The notes under the pieces are model-generated. The model had not been told where the DNA came from and searched no databases. It saw only the letters and a program-made list of their open reading frames with translations. Position numbers and translations under genes: made by a program. From an uncultured Pirellulaceae bacterium (GTDB lineage: Bacteria; Planctomycetota; Planctomycetia; Pirellulales; Pirellulaceae): a DNA stretch of 51,800 bases. Position 1 is the first letter of the stretch. Each line of letters begins with the position of its first letter. Where the stretch lies: contig CALFWL010000005.1 of assembly GCA_937928215.1 (NCBI GenBank), forward strand, positions 1 through 51,800, in the 5' to 3' direction. Below are positions 25,755-35,091 of this stretch, in pieces.

Positions 25755-26894
25755 TCAAATCCGGCGACGGCGAGTCGCAGCCAGCAGCATCGTCAAACTC
25801 AGCAGTGAAGCCATCGTCGGCTCAGGAATCGCGCTCGCATTGGCCCAGCCGATGTCTTGCAGAAAAGCCACGTCCAATGCGGTTAGCTCCTTGCGTTGGC
25901 CAAAGGCGATGTTCGGGTCCATGACCACTTCCTGACTCGCACCGTCCGACAGACGCGTGCTGATCGTTCCGGTTTGAATGTGTCCCGCAGCTGGATCGAT
26001 CAGACCGTCGCCGCTGCCAGCTAACGCAATCACGTTCGCCCCCATCCAGTCCCGAGACGTCATGTCGTTGACGAAGGGAGAAACCAAATCGTCCCAACTT
26101 TCGGCCGTTCCGATTCCAATCGCGTGAAGAATCTCGTGTAAAGCAACCGAGTAAAAATCGATCTTCGTGTTTGGAACTGTCGCCGAATTCGCATCAAAAT
26201 GCCAGAAGCTTGAAAGCTCGCTCGCCGTATCTAGTTCGCCATCGTTGTCGGTATCGCTGTCAAACCAAAGATTTCCAAGCGTGCTAGTAAATTCGACGCT
26301 GTAGTCGACACCGCCAAGAGTTCCAACCGTCGTTGCAATGACAGGACCATTGCCTCCTCGCCCGAACAATGCGTTCGCGTTGGCTTCCATTTGTGCAACT
26401 GCATCCACGAATGACCCAAATCCAGACCCTCCCGATGACCCACCGACCGAGCCAGGGCCACCTTGACCAAGGACATTGTTGATCGGTGCACTGGCATCCA
26501 TCGTATCAGAAAGGTTCCTAGCCCCAACGAACACGCGCACTTCGTTCGCCGCGAGCGTCATCGGATTGAACGTTTCCGTGACGCCGGTCGAAGGGTTCGA
26601 ATACCTCAGACTTCCGTTGAAAGTTGCTGTATTCGTGCCCCCAAAAGAACCGGGTGCCGTTCCTTGCGCCTGATAAGTCGGAATAGGATCAAGCGTTGCA
26701 TTGAGGACTTCGTTGATATCCGCCGCTGCTTTCAGTACCGCAGCCCTCGCCTGCATACTTTCGGTTGTCGCCATCCCGAAGAAATTGTCGGCGGCTGCGT
26801 CATCGCTGAAGTCGAGCACGATTTCGGCTCGCGTTGCTGGCGAAAAAATCAAGACACCAGCCAACACAATCATTCCGGTAGAAAATTTCAGCAT
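25755..26894 (-). CDS. PEP-CTERM zinc metalloprotease
   Basis: 379 residues from ATG 26894, chosen because it starts the signal peptide (MLKFSTGMIVLAGVLIFSP); an upstream start at 26930 would add 12 residues. The zinc site is complete: VALHEILHAIGIGTAESW, which fits HExxHxxGxG, followed later by a GHIQTG segment. The C-terminus is a PEP-CTERM signal: IPEPTMASLLSLTMLLAATR then RRRI. The mature protein is therefore predicted to be an exported, surface-sorted metzincin-like peptidase. A Gly-rich stretch (GQGGPGSVGGSSGGSGFG) and a Ca-binding-like DSDTDNDGELDTASE segment lie before the zinc site. It converges on surE. Substrate unknown. Confidence 0.88.
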   Translation of the reverse strand: MLKFSTGMIVLAGVLIFSPATRAEIVLDFSDDAAADNFFGMATTESMQARAAVLKAAADINEVLNATLDPIPTYQAQGTAPGSFGGTNTATFNGSLRYSNPSTGVTETFNPMTLAANEVRVFVGARNLSDTMDASAPINNVLGQGGPGSVGGSSGGSGFGSFVDAVAQMEANANALFGRGGNGPVIATTVGTLGGVDYSVEFTSTLGNLWFDSDTDNDGELDTASELSSFWHFDANSATVPNTKIDFYSVALHEILHAIGIGTAESWDDLVSPFVNDMTSRDWMGANVIALAGSGDGLIDPAAGHIQTGTISTRLSDGASQEVVMDPNIAFGQRKELTALDVAFLQDIGWANASAIPEPTMASLLSLTMLLAATRRRRI

Positions 26895-27299
26895 CTGGAT
26901 TCCGTGGAAAAGCCAAGTGAGATGTCCCAATCAGAAACCATCCCCTCGATTACTTCTTCGCGAACGGATGGGAGGTAGCTCTGAGTGCTGGTCGGTCACA
27001 AGCAGAGACTCGGCGAACACGCCGCGACAATCCGGACAACCCGAACAATCCAAATAACTGACCATGACCAGTATCGTGACGGATGCCGATACGCGAATCA
27101 AGACTTGGAAATGCCACGGAGCAGAAAAAAGTGATCTTGAGTGATGTCGTGCTCGTTTTCGATCAAAAATATCAAGCTATCAGGCTTGGATATGCGCTAA
27201 ATGATCTCGAGATGCTTCCGTCACTATTCCGCTTCAGTTCACGACATCGCAAAAACACGGCAATCGGCTGCGAAGCTGGCGAAAACAACCAACCCAAGA
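26895..27299. other. Intergenic region with no recognised content
   Basis: A 405-base gap between two minus-strand genes: the end of the RND pump gene and the start of the PEP-CTERM peptidase. It should hold the peptidase promoter. No terminator hairpin with a T-run, RNA gene or convincing reading frame was found. Confidence 0.5.
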
Positions 27300-30200
27300 T
27301 CAAAAGACCTCTTCACGGACCACTTCCGCTCGATCAGGACCGAAGTAATAGAACATCCCGGGTCGAATCAGAAATTCACAAAGAGTCGACGTGAACAAAC
27401 CTCCAACCAGAACCGTCGCGACTGGATAGAGAAGCTCGCGACCGGGCAAATGAGAGGACCAGATCAACGGCAACAAACCGATCGCTGTCGTCAGCGTCGT
27501 CATCAAGACAGGCGTCAATCGCTCAAGACTGCCAGCCAGAATCGACTGCTCGGTAATCATTTCGCCTTCGGACGGCTCGTGCAGATAATTCGAAATCAAC
27601 AGCAACCCGTTCCTTGCTGCGATGCCTCCCAGCGAAATGAAACCCACCATCGCAGATACCGTCAGTGATTGATCGGTCAACCATAACGCGAACACTCCTC
27701 CAACAAACGCCAGCGGCAATGAGTACACGATCTGCAAAGCGATGCTTATCGATCCATACACTGAGTACAGCACAAACAGGATCGCCAACACCGAGACGGC
27801 ACTCAAAATCAAGATTCGTTGGGTCGCCGCTTGCTGAGCTTCAAACAAACCACTCAACTGAACGTGATAGCCGGGAGGCAATTCAATCGTCTGATCGATC
27901 ACTTCCCGAATCGCAGTCACGGCACTTTCTAAGTCCAAGTCATCCGTATTGACTCGAACGACAATCCTTCGTCTCGCGTCATCGCGCTGGATCGTATTGC
28001 GACCTCCACTGATACGAACGTCTGCCAGAGTCGACAACGGCACCGAACCGCCATCGGGCAAGTCGATCGCCAATCGCTTCAGCTCAGAAACGTTTTCTCG
28101 ATTCGAATCCGCAAAACGCATCAAGACATCGAACGAACGTTCCTGCTCGACCATGGTCGACACGACGCGGCCTTGCATGGCCGTTTCCACCACTCGCAAG
28201 ACATCGCTGGCGGTCAATTTGTAGGCTGCCAGTTGGTTGTAATCGGGAATGATTTGCAACTGAGGCACTACTTGCTGTTGTTCGACAAATGGTGGCTTAA
28301 TTCCTGGGATCGCTGCGATGGCGTCCCGCAACTCATTGCCTTTCCGGACCAAGATATCCAAATCGTCGCCATACAATTTGACCGCAATCTGGGCTGTCAC
28401 TCCGGACAGCATATGGCTAATCAAGTGAGCGATTGGCTGCTCAGTTTCGTTTTGAACGCCTGGAATATCCGTTGCCAATCCCGCGATCTGCTCCAAGATT
28501 TCCTCACGACCTTTCTCAGTCTCGGCAATGGGAGTGATCGTGTACTCGGTCGTGTTGACGCCCATGATGTGTTCATCATTCTCTGCACGACCGGTTTTGG
28601 CAGTGAAGTAACGGATGAAACGTTCATCAGCATCTGTGCCGCTGTCTACGTTGGCTTCTTGTTTGTCCTCGTCATCTCGCACCAAGGCGGACAGCTTCAT
28701 CGCAGCCAACTGAGAAATCTCACTGGATGTCGCTAACGAAGTGCCGGGTTCGGCGTACAGATTCAACTGAGTCGCGCCTTCGTCGAAAGTCGGTAGAAAC
28801 TCCTTGCCCATTCGAACCACGAACAGGCAACTCAGCCCAATCGCCACAAGGCTGGAAAGCAAAAGGACGGAGAACCCGAACCGATTCATACTGAACCTGA
28901 TCATGGGCGAGACCACCGCTTTGATCGCTCGAACAAAAAACGTGTCGGACCGGGCTTCCTTCGAGAGTTGCCGCTTACCCGTGTTCGACAGCAGCAGCCA
29001 TGAAAGTACGGGCGTCAACGTCAAAGACACCACCGTCGATGCCAGGATCGACACGATGTACGCAACGCCCAGCGGAACAAACAAACGTCCCGTGATCCCA
29101 CCCAAGGCAAAGACCGGAGCAAACGCCAGTATCACCAGCACGGTGCTGAAAATAATCGAGTTGCGCACCTCAAGGCTGGCGCGATAGATCACTGTCAACG
29201 CGGGTCGGGGCGAGTCACTGGCCGCGTTTTGCTGAAGGCGACGGTAAATGTTCTCGACATCCACAATCGCATCGTCCACCAGTTCGCCCAATGCAACTGC
29301 GATCCCGCCCAGCGTCATGACGTTGATGGACAATTCAAAGTAGCGAAAAATGAGAGCCGTGATCACGATCGACACCGGTATCGTAATCAACGTGATGACC
29401 GTGGTGCGGACGTTTAACAGGAACAGAATTAGAACAATGATCACCAAGACCGTTCCATCGCGCAAGGCATCCACAACGTTCCCGATCGATGCATCAATGA
29501 AATCTCGCTGCTGGTAGGTCACCTCCAAACGGACGCCCTCGGGCATTGCCGTCTTCAATTCTTCGATTGCTGATTGAATCGAATCGGAAAGTAATCGGGT
29601 GTCGGTTCTAGGTTGTTTCTGAATGGTCAACACAACCGCCGGAAATCCGTTGACGGCGGCGTCGCCACGTTTCGGCTGCCCGACCGGTTCGATCGTCGCA
29701 ACATTCTCCAGCAAGACGGCTCGATCTGCTTTGCGCCCAACGACGATCGAATTCAGCTGTCCGACATCTCGAACACGTCCGATGCCTCTAACCAGAAACT
29801 CTTGCGAGTTGCGGTCGATGAAACCGCCGTTAACGTTGAAGTTGCTCTGGCGTAGGGCGTTTTCAACATCCTGAAGCGTCACATCAAAGCGATGTAAGTC
29901 ATGAATATCGATCAAGACATGGTACTGCTTCCTCTGACCGCCCATCACGATCACCTCGGACACCCCACGCACATTTTGCAATCGAGGCCGAATCACCCAA
30001 TCAGCCAGCGTCCGCATTTCCATCGGTGTGGTCTTGCCCGAGTCGTCAGCTGGCACTTCGGTCCACAAACCCACCAACATGATCTGGCCCAGCAGCGAAG
30101 ACAGTGGCGCGAGGCGAGGTTGATAGCCATCGGGCAAATTTTGCCGCGCGAGATCCAATCGCTCGCTGACGATCTGTCGACATCGATAGACATCGCTGCC

Positions 30201-30497
30201 CCAATCGAACTCAACGTAGACGACCGACAGGCCAATATCTGACTGACTGCGAACGGCGACTTGGCCTGGCGTGCCGTTGACGGCAATTTCGATCGGAATC
30301 GTGACCAGCCGCTCAACTTCCTCCGGAGCCATGCCGCGACACTCGGTAACAATCGTCACGCGAGGGCGCGTCAGATCGGGCAGCACATCGATCGGCAGTT
30401 GCCCGATGGACATCCCACCAAGCACCAGCAGCGCGACGGTCGCGGCGAGCACAAAACCGCGTTGCCGCAGCGCGAATTGGATAATGGCGTTTAGCAT
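27300..30497 (-). CDS. Heavy-metal RND efflux pump, CusA/CzcA family
   Basis: About 1065 residues, normal for the HME-RND family; an inner-membrane proton-driven pump that exports metal ions with an adaptor and an outer-membrane channel. The start at ATG 30497 begins the family N-terminus (MLNAIIQFALRQRGFVL) and avoids overlap with the adaptor gene. Signatures: CRGMAPEEVERLVTIPIE after the first helix, VALGELVDDAIVDVENIYRR in the fourth transmembrane region with the acidic residues for proton transfer, and a second six-helix bundle near the C-terminus (GFISLGGIAARNGLLLISNY). Downstream of the adaptor (28-base gap) and outer-membrane factor genes on one strand. The metal cannot be deduced; Cu/Ag or Co/Zn/Cd are the options. 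Confidence 0.95.
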   Translation of the reverse strand: MLNAIIQFALRQRGFVLAATVALLVLGGMSIGQLPIDVLPDLTRPRVTIVTECRGMAPEEVERLVTIPIEIAVNGTPGQVAVRSQSDIGLSVVYVEFDWGSDVYRCRQIVSERLDLARQNLPDGYQPRLAPLSSLLGQIMLVGLWTEVPADDSGKTTPMEMRTLADWVIRPRLQNVRGVSEVIVMGGQRKQYHVLIDIHDLHRFDVTLQDVENALRQSNFNVNGGFIDRNSQEFLVRGIGRVRDVGQLNSIVVGRKADRAVLLENVATIEPVGQPKRGDAAVNGFPAVVLTIQKQPRTDTRLLSDSIQSAIEELKTAMPEGVRLEVTYQQRDFIDASIGNVVDALRDGTVLVIIVLILFLLNVRTTVITLITIPVSIVITALIFRYFELSINVMTLGGIAVALGELVDDAIVDVENIYRRLQQNAASDSPRPALTVIYRASLEVRNSIIFSTVLVILAFAPVFALGGITGRLFVPLGVAYIVSILASTVVSLTLTPVLSWLLLSNTGKRQLSKEARSDTFFVRAIKAVVSPMIRFSMNRFGFSVLLLSSLVAIGLSCLFVVRMGKEFLPTFDEGATQLNLYAEPGTSLATSSEISQLAAMKLSALVRDDEDKQEANVDSGTDADERFIRYFTAKTGRAENDEHIMGVNTTEYTITPIAETEKGREEILEQIAGLATDIPGVQNETEQPIAHLISHMLSGVTAQIAVKLYGDDLDILVRKGNELRDAIAAIPGIKPPFVEQQQVVPQLQIIPDYNQLAAYKLTASDVLRVVETAMQGRVVSTMVEQERSFDVLMRFADSNRENVSELKRLAIDLPDGGSVPLSTLADVRISGGRNTIQRDDARRRIVVRVNTDDLDLESAVTAIREVIDQTIELPPGYHVQLSGLFEAQQAATQRILILSAVSVLAILFVLYSVYGSISIALQIVYSLPLAFVGGVFALWLTDQSLTVSAMVGFISLGGIAARNGLLLISNYLHEPSEGEMITEQSILAGSLERLTPVLMTTLTTAIGLLPLIWSSHLPGRELLYPVATVLVGGLFTSTLCEFLIRPGMFYYFGPDRAEVVREEVF

Positions 30498-30525
30498 GTT
30501 CGATGATGAAGCCCACGGATCGCGA

Positions 30526-31950
30526 TTAGTGACTGTGCCCGTGGTGCGAGTGACCGCCTCCTCCACCGGATGCTGCTTGCTTCAATGCCAGATTCAACTG
30601 ATGAGCCTTATCGAGCGCATACTTTTCATAAAGGTCCAGCTTCAATTGATCTTCCAGCACGGCGTGACGCGAATCCTGATGCAAAACTTTGACGGGGATC
30701 TTTTCGAATTCGACAATCACCGTTCCGTCATCGCTTTCATGAGTATGGTCCATTTTCTTGAACACAAACGTCTCCGGACCATCGGTGACCACGGCAGAAA
30801 CGGGTGCAATGATCTGCTGTTTCCAACTTTCGACGGGGACCTCCAGATGAGCTCGCTGGCCAGGCTTGAACCGCCAATTAACATGCCATCGTCCGTCCGA
30901 GTCACGATGTCGACTGGAAACTTCGTTGTCGATCGCCACGTACACCGGAAACGTTTGAGACTCCTGATCCACATGGCTATCGATCGAAAACAATGGCAAA
31001 CCTTCCCGTCGCGAGAGACCGGACGCCTCACCAAAGCCTGCCGCGAACGGCAATCCCGATTTGCCCGCTGCCGCAATTGCTTGCATATCGGATTCGAATG
31101 CCATCCCTTTGACCAGCAGCTTGCCGTGCCACGTCAGCTCGCACAGCCGTTGACCTCGTTCGAACGTTTTCCCTTGCTCAGCGTCGATCGACTCGACCGT
31201 GTACCAATTCTCATCGCCCGCCCCTGTCGAATCGATCGAATTTTCTTTCGCACCGGTCAGATCGTCAGCCTTTGGCGCGAAAATATTGACGGTGCGATTG
31301 AATCTCTGTTCGTCGATGACCGTCTTCATACCTTCCGAATCAACGCCACGAATGCGAATTTCTTCGGTCAGCGATTCCTTGCGGCGTTCGAGCTGTTCGA
31401 TTTCCAACTTCAGATCGATGACCTGCCTGCCCGCGATGGCTCCTTTTTCTGCCAGCGGACGCAGCCGTTCAAGTCGCTGCTGCTGCGACTTGATTTCAGA
31501 CGCGACAGACATCAGATTCAGCTGGGCTTCTGACATCGACGTATCGGTGATGCTCAGTTCAAAAAGTTTCTGCCCCGGGCGCAATGCTTCACCCCGAGTC
31601 ACATAAACCTGAGTTACTCGACCTGCCAACGGAGTCACAACCGACTGTCGACCCTGCGGAACGTACTCAACAATTTCAGCCGGGACGCGGATGTGTTGAA
31701 CGTAGTCGCGCTGTTCAAACTTTCCCGTGGTCACATTCATGTTCGCGACCGTGGTTTCGTTAAGTTCGACGATCGATGAACTCCCATGCCCCACATGAGC
31801 GTCGTCAGCCACTTGTTCGTCGCCAGCGATGGTTGGCTCCACAACCGGCAAGATCAGCGGGCGGGCCAGAAAACCAATCACTCCACCAACCGCCATCAAC
31901 GCCGCACTCAACAGCAACGCGGGAATAAGTTGTCGTCGTGGTTGATTCAT
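30526..31950 (-). CDS. RND efflux periplasmic adaptor (CusB/CzcB-like)
   Basis: 474 residues. An N-terminal membrane anchor or signal (LIPALLLSAALMAVGGVIGFL) is followed by the barrel-sandwich strand VVTPLAGRVTQVYVTRGEAL, a coiled-coil hairpin (about 150-210, MSVASEIKSQQQRLERLRPL), and the second half of the lipoyl and beta-barrel domains. The C-terminus ends GGGGGHSHHGHSH, a His-rich tail that could bind metal; a DDAHVGHG stretch near residue 50 is similar. It links the pump to the outer-membrane factor in the periplasm. It lies between the other two genes of the tripartite system on the same strand. The fold assignment is firm, the transported metal is not. Confidence 0.93.
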   Translation of the reverse strand: MNQPRRQLIPALLLSAALMAVGGVIGFLARPLILPVVEPTIAGDEQVADDAHVGHGSSSIVELNETTVANMNVTTGKFEQRDYVQHIRVPAEIVEYVPQGRQSVVTPLAGRVTQVYVTRGEALRPGQKLFELSITDTSMSEAQLNLMSVASEIKSQQQRLERLRPLAEKGAIAGRQVIDLKLEIEQLERRKESLTEEIRIRGVDSEGMKTVIDEQRFNRTVNIFAPKADDLTGAKENSIDSTGAGDENWYTVESIDAEQGKTFERGQRLCELTWHGKLLVKGMAFESDMQAIAAAGKSGLPFAAGFGEASGLSRREGLPLFSIDSHVDQESQTFPVYVAIDNEVSSRHRDSDGRWHVNWRFKPGQRAHLEVPVESWKQQIIAPVSAVVTDGPETFVFKKMDHTHESDDGTVIVEFEKIPVKVLHQDSRHAVLEDQLKLDLYEKYALDKAHQLNLALKQAASGGGGGHSHHGHSH

Positions 31951-32031
31951 GGATTGGCAAGTAAATCAGATGAGTCGATGATTTCGTTTCTGCGGTTCGA
32001 ACAGTGCTCAAACCGTTGTTTATACTCGATA

Positions 32032-33513
32032 TCAGTTGGTCAGAGGATCAGCAAGAGCCAAGCCGACAATTTGCTGACGCGCATCCCACAAGTTTTCCAA
32101 GGCGGTCAGGTATTCCAACGTCAGATCCAACAACGATTGCTGGGCCGCCAGTACTTGCAGGAAGTTCACCTCGCCCTGTTGATATCCAACAGAAACGATT
32201 TCCAAAGATTCACTCGCTTTTGGGATCAAGTTTCGGTCGTACATCTCGACCTGTGCGTTGGCGACATCGTAGTTTTCAAACTGGTCGGTCAGCCGCCGAG
32301 CGATCAGCAGCTCGACTTTGGACAGCTGAGATTCAGCCCGAGCGATCCGGGTCCGAGCGGCAGCGATGTTGCCCTGATTGCGATCACAGACCATCAGGGG
32401 AACCTGCAACTGCAACCCGGTGAAAAAATCGTCGGTTGCTGTATCCTGTCCGACGGTGAACTGCGCCTGATAATCGGGGACAACTTGGGCCAGCTGACGC
32501 CGCAACTGAGCTTTGGCCAGATCGATCGCCGCCATCGCCTCCTGTCGCTGAGGACTGGCGGCCAAGACGTTCGGTAGCGTTTCTTCAAAGGACAACGTTT
32601 GAGTGATCTCGTTGAGCGAACCGTGCACGGAACGAGGCGGCAAATCAGGAAACGAAACGGCCGTCGCCAGTCGTCGCCACGCTGCGGTTGCAGCAATCTT
32701 TGCCTGTTGGAGCTTCAGCTCAACACGACCTGACTGAACTTCCGTTTGCAGCAAATCCGTCTTAGGAGTTTCGGAGGCGTTGAACAACGTCCGAGCCGTG
32801 TCTAACGCGTCGGATTGCAACTGTTGGAGTTGCGAAGTCAATTCGACTCGACGTTGAGCCACCAGCAAACGATAAAACTCTGTTCGCACATCCGTTTCGA
32901 TTCGCTGCAGCTGTTGCCGTTGCGCCTGAGTCAACACGTCCGCTTCACGAGATTTCACTCGCCGTGCCAGTTCCAGCTTTCCGCCACGAATAATCTTTCG
33001 TTGCAGGTAGACGCCGATCAGGCCGGCGGAATCTTCATTGCCAACCTCATCTGCGAAAACGCCCAGCTGCGGATTGGGCGGAAGGCTGGCTTGCAACGCT
33101 TCTTGGTTGGCGACGACCACGTCGGCCGAAGCCACATCCAAAGCCGGATGATTCTCGATGGCCAACTGCAGAAACCAGAGTAGGGAATTGGTCGGCTCGA
33201 TCGTGGATTGCACGATCGTTTCGTGCGGTGCGGGGGAGGCTGGCGGCTCAACCTGATCCTGTACAGGTTCGGTTACTTGATCAGGCATCGGCTCAGATTC
33301 TTGCTCAGTCTTTATCTCAACGAAAGCACGGCGATTGGACACCGCGCCGCTGTTGAGCTGAGCCAGACATGACGGCTCACCCAACCAAACCGAAACGCTG
33401 ATTAACGCCGCCACCCAGCAACATTCGCGCAGCAGCCGGCGAAGGTGTTGGGCCAAGACGTGGCGGTTGACCGAATGCGTATCGATCGCGTGGGCTCGCT
33501 GGAAACCTAGCAT
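32032..33513 (-). CDS. TolC-family outer-membrane efflux protein (CusC-like)
   Basis: About 493 residues. I chose ATG 33513 because the hydrophobic export signal (CCWVAALISVSVWLGEPSCLA) follows it within 50 residues; ATG 33576 is an alternative. The body shows the two repeats of outer-membrane efflux proteins: NHPALDVASADVVVANQEAL at the first and FTGLQLQVPLMVCDRNQGNI at the second, each followed by long helices (QLQQLQSDALDTARTLFNA; VGYQQGEVNFLQVLAAQQSL). It forms the trimeric channel of the RND system. It heads the three-gene operon, 82 bases before the adaptor gene, and is divergent from the Tad-like genes. Confidence 0.92.
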   Translation of the reverse strand: MLGFQRAHAIDTHSVNRHVLAQHLRRLLRECCWVAALISVSVWLGEPSCLAQLNSGAVSNRRAFVEIKTEQESEPMPDQVTEPVQDQVEPPASPAPHETIVQSTIEPTNSLLWFLQLAIENHPALDVASADVVVANQEALQASLPPNPQLGVFADEVGNEDSAGLIGVYLQRKIIRGGKLELARRVKSREADVLTQAQRQQLQRIETDVRTEFYRLLVAQRRVELTSQLQQLQSDALDTARTLFNASETPKTDLLQTEVQSGRVELKLQQAKIAATAAWRRLATAVSFPDLPPRSVHGSLNEITQTLSFEETLPNVLAASPQRQEAMAAIDLAKAQLRRQLAQVVPDYQAQFTVGQDTATDDFFTGLQLQVPLMVCDRNQGNIAAARTRIARAESQLSKVELLIARRLTDQFENYDVANAQVEMYDRNLIPKASESLEIVSVGYQQGEVNFLQVLAAQQSLLDLTLEYLTALENLWDARQQIVGLALADPLTN

Positions 33514-33836
33514 ACCAGTTTTATCGGTTGCGCTGATTGAAACAGGTACTCGGTCATCAGGCGAATGCACTGACAACCCAGACTCCCTGACCGGAATCAG
33601 AAAGCGGCGCGAAGCGATTGTTCAATGCTTGAAAGTGATCAAACGATGATAAAGATTGCGGGCTGTAACGATTTTTCACGTCAATCAGGCTGACGCCGCC
33701 ATTTTGCCCTCGATCCGGACATTTGCGCCCGCCCGCCGGCCGGATTCGACATAGGCTTCCAACGTTCCCTAACCTAAGTCGTACGTGCTGAGCCACAAGT
33801 TCAGCAACCTCGTTCCTCACGTTCCGAAGCGCAACC
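33514..33836. other. Divergent promoter region, efflux operon / Tad-like genes
   Basis: A 323-base gap between two divergent transcription units, so it must hold both promoters. A GC-rich block (CCGCCCGCCGGCCGG near 33728) is the only notable composition feature. I could not assign -35/-10 boxes or a metal-responsive operator. Confidence 0.5.
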
Positions 33837-34370
33837 ATGTTTCAACGTTTCAATCAAACTGTAAAGTCCTTGACTCGCAAACGCCTGCGGTCTCGTGCAC
33901 GCGACTCGAATCGTTCGGGTGCAGCGGCGGTCGAGTGTGCATTGTGCCTGCTTGTTCTGACCCCCATCATTTTCGGCACGCTAGAAACGTGCGCTGGAAT
34001 TTTGGTTCAGCAATCGCTGACGGTTTCTGCATTCGAAGGTGTACGAGCGGGCACGGGACGCGGCACCACCAGTGAAGACATTTTGGTGCGAACTCGACAA
34101 GTCCTTGAATTCCGCGGTGTCAAATTGGGCGAAGCGTCGCTGACCGAGTTCGCCAGCGAGGGTGACAAGCACGGAATCTTTTTGATCACTCCCGGTGATG
34201 CGGATGTCGAAGACCTGAACGCATTGGATCCAATCACGCTTCGTATCGTGGCTCCGGCTGCCGGTAACGCGACCCCCATCTTTGAGCACCTAATCAATCG
34301 CGATATTGAAGCCAGCGTGACGATGGTACGCGAATTCGACAGACCCGTTGGAAACATTATCGTCAACTAA
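33837..34370 (+). CDS. TadE-like protein
   Basis: 177 residues. After a basic, Arg-rich N-terminus (to about residue 25) comes SGAAAVECALCLLVLTPIIFG, the TadE-type prepilin-like motif with the conserved Glu, and a single membrane helix; the remaining 120 residues are exported. TadE-like proteins are minor pseudopilins of tight-adherence (Flp) systems. This is the first of three consecutive genes of the same class (23-base gap to the next). No TadA ATPase, prepilin peptidase or secretin gene is in the window. Confidence 0.85.
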   Translation: MFQRFNQTVKSLTRKRLRSRARDSNRSGAAAVECALCLLVLTPIIFGTLETCAGILVQQSLTVSAFEGVRAGTGRGTTSEDILVRTRQVLEFRGVKLGEASLTEFASEGDKHGIFLITPGDADVEDLNALDPITLRIVAPAAGNATPIFEHLINRDIEASVTMVREFDRPVGNIIVN

Positions 34371-34393
34371 ACCGACGATCAGGATCTTATACC

Positions 34394-34912
34394 ATGTTGA
34401 AACTATTTCGATTGAAACGATCTTCACGCTGTCGAGAGCGACGCGGAGCAACGGCCGTTGAGTTCACGTTCGTGATTCCGATCTTCGCGTTGTTCTGCGT
34501 CGTCTGTTTCGACTTCTCACGGCTGAGTCTCGCACGCCACGTTGTGCAGAACGCCGTCTACCGGGCAGGTCGCCAGGCGATGATGGAAGGTGTAACCAAA
34601 CAAGACACCATTGATTCTGTAACCAACTATCTGAACCTGTACGGCTACCCACCTGCCGAAGGCTCCGTGATTGCCGGACAGATTTATCTGGACGACAACG
34701 GCCACGTGCTACCCGTCAACACGGCCAACGAATTCGACAACGAATCCGTCGAATTTTATGTGGAAGCAACCGTTCCTTTTGCCAACGCGACATTGGTTTT
34801 CCCTACGTTCTTTCCGAAGTGGGTCGAAGACAAAAATATTACCGCTCGAATTCAAGTGCGATCCGAACGCTACAGTGGATTCTTCAATCCGGCTGAAGCT
34901 TACGCGAATTGA
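34394..34912 (+). CDS. TadE-like protein
   Basis: 172 residues. The N-terminus has the TadE pattern GATAVEFTFVIPIFALFCVV with the conserved Glu after a basic leader (LKRSSRCRERR), then one transmembrane helix and RHVVQNAVYRAGRQAMMEG, a helix typical of the family. AGGA about ten bases before the ATG serves as ribosome binding site. Likely a pseudopilin-like partner of the flanking proteins. It lies 179 bases before the TadG-like gene. Confidence 0.87.
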   Translation: MLKLFRLKRSSRCRERRGATAVEFTFVIPIFALFCVVCFDFSRLSLARHVVQNAVYRAGRQAMMEGVTKQDTIDSVTNYLNLYGYPPAEGSVIAGQIYLDDNGHVLPVNTANEFDNESVEFYVEATVPFANATLVFPTFFPKWVEDKNITARIQVRSERYSGFFNPAEAYAN

Positions 34913-35091
34913 TACATCATCAAGATTGATACTTTCTAACGACCACGTTTTTCTTCCTGATTTTGCACCGTAGAACCTAACTCAAAACCAGTTCGAGCCG
35001 AAGCCAAGCAAGTCGACTCGATGAGTCGATCGACCAAGGTAATGAGATAAGTTCTTAGACTGACTCACCACTGACGTAATTGGAGAACCAA

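Noticed and set aside
30271-31533. 420-codon plus-strand reading frame
   Set aside because: Antisense across the efflux adaptor and the start of the pump gene, both firmly identified; Arg/His-rich shadow composition.
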